64,000 nt of DNA from Beta vulgaris subsp. vulgaris (Eukaryota; Streptophyta; Magnoliopsida; Caryophyllales; Amaranthaceae): assembly GCF_026745355.1 (NCBI RefSeq), contig NC_079203.1, forward strand, positions 40,598,492 through 40,662,491, given 5' to 3'. This document shows, piece after piece, positions 10,930-20,669 of this stretch; the stretch's first letter is position 1, and the number at the start of each line of letters is the position of its first letter. The position numbers and the translations under genes are program-made. The notes under the pieces were generated by a model. The model was given only the letters and a program-made list of their open reading frames with translations. It was not told where the DNA came from and did no database searches.

Positions 10930-12420
10930 CAGTCAAACAATAATGGAGGTATAAGTTAGAGATATGGAACAAATATACTTCAAGTTAGGCAAATTAGATT
11001 TTGCATCAATTCATAGAATTGGTAAAGCTCACTCTCATTTCCATTAATATATAGCAACAAGAAATTGAGTTGAATGGGATGATTTTGTGCGGGTGATGTG
11101 CAGTCTGTGAGCTTATTTGTGAGATCCCTTATACATTCTCTCAGGCCTTAGGGCTTCATGTAAATAGAGAAAAGTCTGCAGTGTACTTTGGTAATGTTCC
11201 TGAAGAGATGCAAAGGAGGATTCTTCAAGTGTCAGGGTTCCAAAGAGGCCGATGTGTTTCCATTTAGATATCTTAGGGTACCAATCACTGCTAAGAGATT
11301 GCAAAAGCTGATTGTGACATGTTGGTGGATAGAATTCCGAGAAGAATCCTATGCTGGAGCTCAAGACGATGTTTATGCAAGATTTAAGGAGAATATTGGT
11401 AATAATGTTATTGAAGAGTTCAATAAACTGTCTTAGGATGGTTCCATTAATGATTATTTGGATAATTTTGAAAGTCTTACATCATCAATGATATAAACAA
11501 ACCTATATTAACTGCACGAGTTCTTTGAACAAAATCATTACTTCCAGATTATGACCCCTTTTACCCACACCCTCTACTTCTAGAAAACAACCACAAACTC
11601 TTCTTCAAATTCTACTTCTTCTGTTAAACCTTTTGCTAGATCCCTAATTACTTTAAGCCTTGACAAAGGATATGAAAGGAATCACAAGTAACTAAAACAA
11701 AAACAAATGTTCATTACGATTTTTTGGTGCAGAAGATTTCAAGTCATGGAAGGTTGCCCAATATTTGAGCATATTCTAGTTTTATAGCACATTCCCAATT
11801 TGAAATGAAAAAGGGCTTGACAAGTGGCTTTTGATTTACATTTTTTTTATGATCAGGTGTATTCAAAGGTATGAGATAGAAATTGTTGGGCAAACGCACT
11901 TTTGTGTGAAAAACAATTAAATAAGGGAAGGTAGAAATTGAAGTCAATGAAAAGTGAGGTGGATGAAAGAGAAAATGAGGTGTAAAGATAAAGGAGAAGA
12001 GAGAGAAATTATGCTATAAGTCACTCGATACTTTGAAAAGGAACCCTTACACATTCCATATTATTTTGGGAGTATTCATAATTTCCTTGACCTTGGTTTA
12101 GCCTACAAACTCGGCCTTAACCTTGAATCTATTGCCACATAAGGATTGTTGTCGCTTGTCGGTGATGGAAATCATTTATCATGTCAAATTGTTTGTAAAG
12201 ATTTCTAGTGGAGTCTTCACAAATCACAATACCATGTACACTTCAAGCATGTCAATCATTCCCTTGGAAAGTTGTGATATGATAGATTTTAAGAGATTAT
12301 TGATGGAGTTCGAGTACAATAGATGTCATCATGTATTAAGAGGTATCCCACCAAACAGCACTAAGACCACTGAAAAGGTGAAGTCAGAGATTATGCATAT
12401 TTAATTGCTTCGCCTAAGTT
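10930..12420 (+). mobile_element. decayed Ty3/gypsy gag-protease region with an embedded LINE fragment
   Basis: Gag-like coding is seen at about 11355-11500 (YARFKENIGNNVIEEFNKLS, stop, DGSINDYLDNFESL). A protease-linker segment lies at about 12270-12400 (SCDMIDFKRLLMEFEYNR, then LRGIPPNSTKT). Between the gag N-terminus (about 10940-11000) and this gag piece lies a LINE-type reverse transcriptase fragment at about 11110-11350. All frames carry stops and shifts. No integrase is seen. Confidence 0.6.
11110..11350 (+). pseudogene. LINE reverse transcriptase fragment
   Basis: The translation reads FSQALGLHVNREKSAVYFGN then VPEEMQRRILQVSGFQRG, and after a frameshift PFRYLRVPITAKRL and ADCDMLVDRI. 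This matches the thumb region of plant L1-type reverse transcriptases (A-SGL-x-x-NK-x-KS, YLG-x-P). It is broken by at least two shifts. Confidence 0.65.
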
Positions 12421-12435
12421 TAGTTTATCCTAGAT

Positions 12436-12517
12436 GACGGTTTTGGAAGTGATAAAGATATTGATTAAGATGATGTGACGGTTTTGGAAGTGATAAAGAT
12501 ATTGATTAAGATGATGT
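12436..12517 (+). repeat. two tandem 41-bp units
   Basis: The unit starting GACGGTTTTGGAAGTGATAA and ending GATGATGT occurs twice without a gap (12436-12476 and 12477-12517) and the two copies are identical by eye, indicating a recent tandem duplication. Confidence 0.85.
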
Positions 12518-12639
12518 AAATGATGAATGGATGAAAATTTTGATGTTTATGGATTGATAATGTGGAGATTGCACTAACAAAGATAATCTCAAGCTTTTGA
12601 GAAGCTTGGTTCTCTCCTAATTATCTGAAGAGTTATGTC

Positions 12640-13275
12640 ATACACCCACCTAAGCTAGGGGTAATTCCATTGCTGAGTTGGACTAATCAAGAGGAAAGAA
12701 ATACGATGATCTAGTCAATATATATAGTGAGAAATGATGTTGTGAGAGTCATTGGGATTAATGAAGTGAGAACTTCTTTGTATTGTAACTTTAGTGGGAG
12801 AGTCCAGCGTCTACTTGAAGTGTGCTATGATTGTACTATTACATAAATCACATTGCAATACAAAATTACCCAACCTTTCCTTGGCCATTATTTCATATCT
12901 TTCACAAACTCCCTTAAAGTTTTCATCTTTATTATAATCGTCAACTGAAACACAAATTCTTGTCTATAACAGCTTGGCATCAGTGATATACGATTCGTGG
13001 TTGCCCAAGTACGATAGGGTATCAAGCAATGGAGTTAACTAGATTAGATGACCTAATCTATATAGTGAGAAATGTTATTGTTAGTCAATGAAATTAATGA
13101 AGTGATAGAATCTTTGTATCGTGACTTGGAGAATCCTGCTTGGAAATGCTGCTGTTTTACTATTCTATTGCAATGCTTTCCTTACTTTGTTGTTATTTCA
13201 TATCTTTCACAAATTCATTTACATCTTATTCTAATCGTCAACCCAGACACAAATTCTAGTCTATAACAAGTTAAT
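12640..13275 (+). repeat. two diverged LTR-like direct repeats with primer site
   Basis: About 12715-12968 and 13040-13270 share ATATAGTGAGAAATG, GAATCTTTGTATYGTRAC, CATATCTTTCACAAA and TAATCGTCAAC..ACACAAATTC in the same order. The first copy ends TATAACAG and is followed by CTTGGCATCAGTGA, close to a tRNA-Met primer site. This fits the LTR end of a gypsy element rearranged so that two LTR fragments lie close together. Confidence 0.5.
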
Positions 13276-13378
13276 ACTCAATAATTCAACATACTTTTCC
13301 CTTACTTTTCCCTCTATAGAAATTAACCTATAACTAACTTTCATGTTTTATGGACTAACAAATAGATCAAATTTTCAG

Positions 13379-13492
13379 GTACATGTGTTCCACGAGATTG
13401 TTTATACATTCAATTTGGTGAGACGATTGAGAAGATTCTCAATCATACTGCAGGACCTATTAGACCAAGCAGTATTATTCATCTTTTACCTG
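13379..13492 (+). pseudogene. orphan exon, unrecognised
   Basis: A clean 114-bp open exon lies between acceptor AAATTTTCAG and donor CCTG|GTAAAAG. It translates as TCVPRDCLYIQFGETIEK then ILNHTAGPIRPSSIIHLL. I cannot name the family. It sits just before copy B of the duplication and is on the same strand as the NAA20, ZIFL, polygalacturonase and UBP pieces. Confidence 0.4.
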
Positions 13493-13827
13493 GTAAAAGC
13501 CTAAACACACGTCTAATACTCACATTATTTTCCAAAGTTTGCCTTTGTCTGCACAAATTTTACTAACTTTTACCAGAATTTCTCACTGTTATATAAGATA
13601 ACATGGAGTCAAAGGTATTTTTAGACTATAGAAATGTCGAAGTAAGTTGTAATTAATCCTCAGACTATAGAAATAACTGGTAGTTCGATATCTAAGAACT
13701 TGTTACTAGCTGTATATGAATAGTAGGATAGCATCACAGATTCAAAAGGGTGTACAAAAACGTAATTGATGAAGCAATTCATATGTAACATTTTTGGTTT
13801 GTTATTAGATTGAATTTTTTAGAGGCT

Positions 13828-15115
13828 GGCTATGTTCAGTTCACCTTATTTTTGCTTATTTCAGATCTAATCAGATCAGATCAGATCAGATCAGATCAGA
13901 TCAGAAAAAATAAGTTCAGATCAGATCAGATCAGAAAAAATAGTTCAGATCAGATCAGATCAGACAGATCAGATCAGATCAGTTCAGATCATATCATGCT
14001 TATATTTAAAAACTTATTATTATTAAATATCTTTCACTACATATTAATAAAAATTATAATAATTGAATATTAATAAAGTACTCATTGAGACGAATCAAAC
14101 AAGACCCCACATGACTATATTTTTTCTTATATATTAAGAAAAATCTAAAAGATTATCTCTAATTGTGGATTGTGTCAAGATTCTAAGTGACAAAGATAAA
14201 AAAATACATAGGGATTTGTTCAAAAGAATTATTATTGTTGTTGTTGTTGTACTTATTAATTATTAATATTGGTAATTATTATTAATCTTGTTGTTACCAT
14301 TATAAATGTCATTGCTATTATTATATTAAGTTATTTTGTTGTTATTAAATAATAGAAAATTAAAAGCCACATGTTAAGAACATAAGATTGACGCAAAAAT
14401 AAGAAATATATAAAATATGATATCTCAAATTCATGACAACGAAACTACTAATTTCGGATTACATTTCAAAATAAGCTAAGTGTGACATACAAATTATAAA
14501 TTTAGATTCGGTATACCTTTCTTACCGAATTCCAAATCTCTCTAGCTATTTGAAGTTGCACGATATTTATTTATTTTTTGCTCAAGTCATAGTTGTTTGT
14601 ATATCTTGTTCTATTTTATATGAAAAAAAAAAAGAGTTCAGTTTGCCGACTTCTCAATGTGAAACTTTTTTTAAGGGAAAGTGTGAAACATTGTATAAGT
14701 GCTCTTATAAAAAATGACTTGAGTTATATAATTATTTTTAGTAATAATAATAATTATGATTATAATTATTATTGTTGTTCTTATAATAATGATAATAATA
14801 ATAATTATTATTAATAATAAAAGTTGTATAAAAGTTGTAATAGAAATAAAATGATAATAATAGTAACACTATAAAGAAGATCTTATAATGTATTGCATAA
14901 TAATGATTTACAAAGTAATAATATAATAGTAATAATATATTTTATAAAAGATAAGATCTTGTTGAAAAAATAAGTTCAGATCAGATCAGATCAGATCAGA
15001 TCAGATCAGATCAGAAAAATAAGTTCAGATCAGATCAGAAAAAATAAGTTCAGATCAGATCAGATCAGATCAGATAAGTTCAGATCAGAAAATTTCAGGT
15101 GAACTGAACATAGCC
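13828..15115. mobile_element. 1,288-bp inverted-repeat element with (ATCAG)n arrays
   Basis: Perfect 19-bp terminal inverted repeats: GGCTATGTTCAGTTCACCT at the left and its complement at 15097-15115. Just inside each end lie arrays of the pentamer ATCAG/GATCA (13865-13990 and 14975-15088), separated by GAAAAAATAAGTTC spacers. The core is AT-rich with TAA/ATT microsatellites and no coding capacity. The sister duplicate lacks the element and reads GAGGCT|TAGTATATAG at 6508, which gives the empty site. No clear target duplication can be read, so the superfamily is undetermined; subterminal repeats recall CACTA or hAT relatives but the tips do not match CACTA. Confidence 0.85.
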
Positions 15116-15468
15116 TAAGTATATAGAATTTGTTATATCTTTTCATCCTTCCTTTTTCTGGAATTGTGGTAACTAGGCTTTGGGATATTCATTAATTAAC
15201 CTTATGTAGCTTTCTTGTTGTCTGCCATAAGGTTTGCATTTATTTTAGTTACATAATGGAGTCTAGGAAACTATTTGCGATATTCAAAAGGAGGCTTAGT
15301 GTGGCTGTTTTCTTGATTGGTGATCCTAAATCCTGAGGTTAGTCTGGTCCAAGCATCCAGCCAGCATGCCTCCCCCATTCTCATGAGTCATGCTTCACTT
15401 TGTTGTACTGATCATCAGTGTATGTTTTGGATATTCTTATTGATGTTCTTCCTTACTAAAGGGTGTTT

Positions 15469-15656
15469 AAGCTATGATGTATAGCGCACACCACATGTGA
15501 GTGTCCCACATTGATTAAATAAGAGAGATGGGTTCACTTTATAATGCAAAGGGATTACTCCCCTTATTGCCATATGGTTTTAAGGTGGAACCTCCTTTGT
15601 GTTGTGAAGTGGACTCTCTCTCCTTGTGATGGGTGCGGCCCATGCCCATATTTAAC
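15469..15656. mobile_element. 188-bp insertion specific to copy B
   Basis: Sequence from AAGCTATGATGTATAGCGCA to GCCCATATTTAACA replaces 6861-8340 of copy A. It contains GAGTGTCCCACATTGATTAAA, a word typical of small plant LTRs and TRIM-like elements. On the minus strand it begins TGTTAAATATGGGC. It is possibly a truncated solo LTR; no coding capacity. Confidence 0.4.
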
Positions 15657-16039
15657 AACTCTCCTCTTCTTTCCTTATAGTGTAGATCTGTTTTATATCC
15701 TCTAAACAATCTAACATCTTTCTTTTCACCATTTAGATTGATTAAGGTTCCCTATGTAGTAGTTTCCACAATATTCAAGCCACTCAGATTTTCAGGTTTC
15801 TCCACTTCCTCAACCTTGTTTTATAGGATTACCACTTCCCTAAATTCAAGTTTGACTTGTAGTGTACTCTCATATATCACTGGAATAGTGCATACTTTCA
15901 CTTTAGCGGCTGAAATTCGAAGAAAAGAATTAACATGTTTCTTTTCAATGTGAAAACTTGCAGTAAATCACATACTCAATGCCAATCATTCAACTGGTTT
16001 GCATGAACATAGCATTTCATATGTGTGCTTGAGTTATCT

Positions 16040-16615
16040 TAGATCATGGAGCTATCAACAACATCATCAATGACAGTTCTCAGGTAAGTTTGCCTTATTT
16101 TTCTTTTATCACCGTAAACAAGACCATCTTAAACGATTTGCAAGTGGCCCTGTGATAGTAATGTCAAATTTCAAGAAACACTAAGTAAACTCTTAAATGT
16201 TTTATTTTTTTGGAGTAGGCTTTCCTAGATGCTTGGAGATTAGTATGCAACTCGGAAGTAGATAATACTACGTTGTTCGTTCCGAGATGGAGAACATTCA
16301 TAGTGAATCCGATTGTTTTTACCGAGCCTTGCAAGCCTAATATTATCAACTTTCAGGTTTATGTTATTTCATACATGCTGTATCTTCAAGCTGAATTAAG
16401 AAAATATCTTAGAAATCTTATGGTTTTCCTTTAATTTTTTGTGTTCTTAAAACAGGTACTACGAGAGATTGTTGCAACTCCTTCACCTTCTGCTTGGGAA
16501 AAACAGTATCCAAGCCAGTGGCTTGCCTTTAAAGAAGTACGCGGTTGCCGAGTTTCTGGCAGTGGCGTGGTTAATGGACAAGGCTCTGGTTGATTGGTGG
16601 AATCAATCATGTAAA
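16040..16615 (+). pseudogene. polygalacturonase 5' fragment, copy B
   Basis: Exon pieces end at 16083, then 16219-16356 and 16456-about 16612. This copy is less changed than copy A: it reads TTLFVPRWRTFIVNP, SAWEKQYPSQWLAFKEV and SGSGVVNGQGSG, closer to the family consensus (GQG kept). As in copy A, one extra base precedes WWNQSC and creates a stop. The catalytic half of the GH28 enzyme is missing. Intron positions are identical to copy A. Confidence 0.82.
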
Positions 16616-17081
16616 TATCATCCTAGCATGGTAATTGATTAATTATAAACACAAGAAAAGTATACCAAACGTTGAAATTAGTTTATAGCTATGTTACTTG
16701 GACTCTCTTCATTTTCTCTTAAGTAGTTGTGTCGGATTCTAGACACTTCGACACTTTTATTTTGGCCAAAATCATGAAAATATTTTTCTAAATAGCCAAG
16801 TCATATACATGGACATGGTGTGTCAAACTTGAGCATCAAGTTCGAGTAACATAAGTCAATACTCCGGACACCTATAGTAAATTGTTCTCATTCATTGTTT
16901 TTCTTCAAAGTTGATGCACCAAACTGGCCCTGACTGGGCATATTTGCCTCAAAATTTAGGCACATACTCGTAAAATGTCGTGAAAATAAGAGAAAGAGGA
17001 TATAAACTCCATATATTAGATCAACATTTGTTCCTTCATGTCATTGATTTTCCCTTAATCATCTTTTTGGGTCAATTATTT

Positions 17082-17954
17082 GTTAGCATTTATGATCGTT
17101 TTATCAGTCTTAAGTTCCCGTTTTCCCCTTAATCTCTCTCTTAATATTTTGATTTTCTCCTAATTTCTCTTCTGATCTGCTGTCATTATCTTCCTCATTT
17201 ATTGACCAATTTCAGCCATGTTCTGATATCGTTTGGTTTTCCTCTCCCTATAAATACTAGTGTTTTGGTAGTCATTGGGAACACAGAAACACACAATCAT
17301 ATCTTCTCTTTCTTCTCTATTATTCTGGGCAATATTCAAGATCGTTCTCAATTTGTTTTTCTGTCAACATCGAAAACGCAAAAATTGTGTATTTCTGAAG
17401 GTTGATTATTGCGAGTCCATGTGTTGTTACGGTGTGAATTCAAGTTTAGGACAGTGATCTTCTCACGCCACGGTTGTCATATATAAGTTTGTTTTAATTG
17501 TTACCAGTTTACGTTCCTACACGTAATGCTTCTAATTATGTATGTAAGCTAGGAAAATAAGAGACATACATGTTATTAGGCCTTTTGCTATCATGAAAGC
17601 ACGCTCTAGGTATTGAAGAATGACTGGAGATTTAGTTTCGGTTCGCAGTTGTGCCTTATGATCGAGTCATAAGGGAATGTCAATCTCGTCTGAGCTATAA
17701 TTGAATAATTGGGATGTGAGTTGTATTTTTTTGATCAATTCATATTAGTGCTGCTGTTTAATCTTAGTATTTATTTATCAGATACATCGTAGTTTATCAT
17801 ATCTTGTTATTAGTTACATAGACTTTTCTTGATATTTGAATAATGTAGCTATTTCATGATCTAAAATCAACTAGTGTCTCATCTTGCACCTCCCTGAGTT
17901 TGACCGTATATACTACAACATCGTTCACTGCGGTATTAAAATAAAATCCTAACA
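17082..17954 (+). mobile_element. probable solo LTR
   Basis: The stretch starts TGTTAGCATTTATG and ends AAATCCTAACA. It holds a promoter-like CTCTCCCTATAAATACTAG at about 17240-17258 followed by a pyrimidine-rich transcribed-leader-like region, all typical of a retrotransposon LTR. I see no matching second LTR and no convincing target duplication. Small open frames inside are not genes. The true left edge may be at 17046, where homology to copy A ends. Confidence 0.45.
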
Positions 17955-18400
17955 GATATTTATATACTTTTCATAGAAGATATCAAGAGATTAATCTCTT
18001 CATATCTTATGGTAAAATGGAGAGTTCATTTCATAGATCAATGGTTCAAAATACTGAAAGGGGGTATAGGGTGATTTTTTGGAATATTATTTTCGTGATA
18101 AATTAAGTGAATGGAGAAAAGTACACGGAGATGCTCCTAATACATAAACGAGTATAAGAAAAACAAATATTATACAAGATAGTTAACATATTCTTCAACA
18201 ATGCAAATTGATTACTACTTTTTTCTTAACTAACGTATGTATTAAAAATTTAAAAGCATTTCTCTTAAAAAAAAAAATTAAAATCATTAATAAATGAAGA
18301 ATGTGTAATTATAACTATAAGTCTTATATTATTTTGAGAGTGGATTATAATTATTCCATCTTGAAATCTTGACAAAATATTTTTACAAAGTATTATGGGC
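17955..18400. other. AT-rich, no feature seen
   Basis: Stops in all frames, poly(A) runs near 18265, and no inverted repeats or coding signal noticed. Confidence 0.5.
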
Positions 18401-18590
18401 ATGTTTGGCAAAACTAGCGGTTCTATTAATAGTTGTTAGCGGTTGCAGTAGTTGTAGCTGTAACTGTTGGGTGTAATTGTTAGCTGTCTACTAGTAGCTA
18501 TTAGCGATCAGCGATTAAATTAGTTGTGTTAATTAGAAGTGTTTGGCAAAATTAGCTGTTAAAATTGTAAGACAATAAATGCCATTTATT
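18400..18590. repeat. TTGTTAGCTGT-rich repeat
   Basis: GGGCATGTTTGGCAAAACTAGC at the left and GAAGTGTTTGGCAAAATTAGCTG near 18537 are direct copies of the same end word. Between them lie repeated AGTTGTAGCTGTAAC and GTTAGCTGTCTACTAGTAGC words. It is similar in style to short non-autonomous hAT elements; no inverted terminal pair could be confirmed. Confidence 0.3.
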
Positions 18591-18949
18591 CGTTCAATAA
18601 TTAAATTCAATATTTATTTTTTTAAAAGAAGTTACATATAAAAAGGAGCATAAGACTTTTTAACTGCTTAAGGAAATGTATAAATATATCTAGTGACCAT
18701 TTTAATACTTTAATAATCACATTTTTAATCCATTTAGTGACTAATTTGCTCTATTTAGTAACTAGTTTAATCCATTTGGTAAGACTATAAATTTTTTTTT
18801 AAAAAAATGTCTGCGATAGGTCGAGATTTGAATGGAAACAAAGCAAGGTGAAATGGTGGGACAACTAGGTTAGTGCTAGAGGTTTAGGAATAGTGTTAGG
18901 TTTAGAGCGAGATGGAACGAGCTTGTTAGGAGAAAGAAATCTTAAATGG

Positions 18950-19560
18950 ATCAGGTGCATACTAACTTAGCGTGCACCGGGTTGGTAATTGATATTAACT
19001 TCATATAGTGAGTTTTAGAGAGATATAGTGTACTTATATATTATATAATGGATTTTATCAACGGAAAACATATGATGATATTATATGCAATATAATGAAG
19101 GATTTAATTTTAACATAATATTTTAACATGCGGGAAGATGTAGGTTGTGTAGTATATATCGTAACACGTGATTTAACATATCGAAAGATGTAATTTCTGC
19201 ATAATAAGTGAGTGTCTAAATGATATAGTGAGTTTCTAAATGATATAATGAGTTTCTACATGATATAGTGAGTGTCTGAATGACATAGTGTATAATTCAG
19301 AAATGATGTAAACTTGTATGACATAATATGTTTCTATATGATATAGTGAGTTTCTTCATGATATAATGAGTTTCTGAATTATATAGTAGATGGTTTAAAA
19401 ATGATGTAGTTTCTGCATGATATAGTATATTTTTAAATGATATAGTGAGATTCTATATGATATGTTAGGTTTTTGCATGATATAATTGGTTTTTGAATGA
19501 TATATTGGATTGTTAAGGAATGATGCATGCTTTTGACATGGTGCACACTAATATTAACGT
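18950..19560. repeat. degenerate GATATAGTGAGTTTCT minisatellite
   Basis: The words GATATAGTGAGTTTCT, ATGATATAATGAG and TGATATAGTGAGTGTCT recur about twenty times between 19010 and 19510 with a period near 18-22 bases. The array is flanked by related words: GGTGCATACTAACTTAGCGT at 18954 and GGTGCACACTAATATTAACG near 19540. This suggests a single repeat unit or element with a decayed internal array. Confidence 0.55.
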
Positions 19561-19621
19561 GAATCGGGTCCACACGAGTCAGATTGAATGTAAAAGTTAG
19601 ACTGTTTATTCTAATGATTTA

Positions 19622-20037
19622 GGGGGCGTTTGGTTCATATATTGGTCTGAGTTTGGAATCAAAAATGAAATCAAGGTGTCATAGGTTTAGAACTTGATGT
19701 GCTTGGTTTTATTTGGGAATGAAATTTTTTATTTAATACCTAGAGGTATTGATATGAGCCAAACTCACCTCCCTTTTGGATTTCTAAACCCCATATATTA
19801 TAAGTTTGAGGTATGGGTTTTAAATCTATCAAATTATCAAAAAAACACTAATTATGAATTTTGCTCATTCTAAACCCACACCTAATACCAAAATCATATA
19901 AACCAAACATTCTCATTTGTATATAAAATTTTATAATAATTCGGAATATCACTCAAGTCAAACCCGAAATAGTAGTTAGATTTATTATACTGCTCTCGTA
20001 TCCATATCCCCTCCCCTAGTCCCTCATACCAAACTCC
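19622..20037 (-). mobile_element. Tourist-like MITE, first of three
   Basis: Starts GGGGGCGTTTGGTTCATAT and ends CATACCAAACTCCC. Its interior (TACCTAGAGGTATTGATATG, GGATTTCTAAACCCCATA) is the reverse complement of the interiors of the two elements that follow, so it is inserted in the opposite orientation. It is longer and more diverged than the other two. Confidence 0.7.
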
Positions 20038-20043
20038 CTATAA

Positions 20044-20351
20044 GGGAGTGTTTGGTTCATATGATTTTGGTATGATGTATGGGTTTAGAATGAGCAAAAT
20101 CCATACCTAATGTTTGTTTAATAATTTGATAGATTTAAAACCCACACCTCAAACCCATAAGGTATGGGGTTTAGAAACCCAAGGGGGAGGTGGGTTTGGC
20201 TCATACCAATACCTCTAGGTAAAGCAGAAGAAAAAATGTCATTCCTAAATAAAATCAAACACATGGTATTAGGTATCAAGTTCCAAACCTATACCACCTT
20301 GATTTCATTCCTGATTCCAAACCCATACCACTATATGAACCAAACTCCCCC
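20044..20351 (+). mobile_element. Tourist-like MITE, second of three (308 bp)
   Basis: Terminal inverted repeats GGGAGTGTTTGGTTCATAT and ATATGAACCAAACTCCCCC, flanked by TAA at 20041-20043 and 20352-20354, as expected for PIF/Harbinger derivatives. The interior includes GGTATGGGTTTAGAATGAGC and CATACCAATACCTCTAGG. The open frame across it is incidental. Confidence 0.85.
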
Positions 20352-20354
20352 TAA

Positions 20355-20662
20355 GAGAGTGTTTGGTTCATATGATTTTGGTATGAGGTATGGGTTTAGA
20401 ATGAGCAAAACTCATACCTAGTGTTTGTTTAATAATTTGATAGATTTAAAACCCATACCTCAAACCTATAAGGTATGGGGTTTAGAAACCCAAGGAGGAG
20501 GTGAGTTTGGCTCATACCAATACCTCTAGGTAAAGTAGAAGAAAAAATGTCATTCTCAAATAAAACCAAACACATGGTATTGGGTATCAAGTCCCAAACC
20601 TCTACCACCTTGATTTCACTCCTGATTCCAAATTCATACCACTATATGAACCAAACCCCCCC
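20355..20662 (+). mobile_element. Tourist-like MITE, third of three (308 bp)
   Basis: Same length and same orientation as the element at 20044-20351, with which it shares one TAA (20352-20354); the other TAA is at 20663-20665. The two differ at scattered sites. Sharing the trinucleotide fits insertion of one element into the duplicated target of the other. Confidence 0.85.
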
Positions 20663-20669
20663 TAAGGGG

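Larger units (their letters stand above)
13516..17046 (+). repeat. segmental duplication, copy B
   Basis: Collinear with 6196-9747 in three blocks (13516-13827, 15116-15468, 15657-17046). It is interrupted by a 1,288-bp inverted-repeat element (13828-15115) and by a 188-bp insertion (15469-15656). Homology stops at CATTGA near 17046, where a new element or breakpoint begins. Confidence 0.9.
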
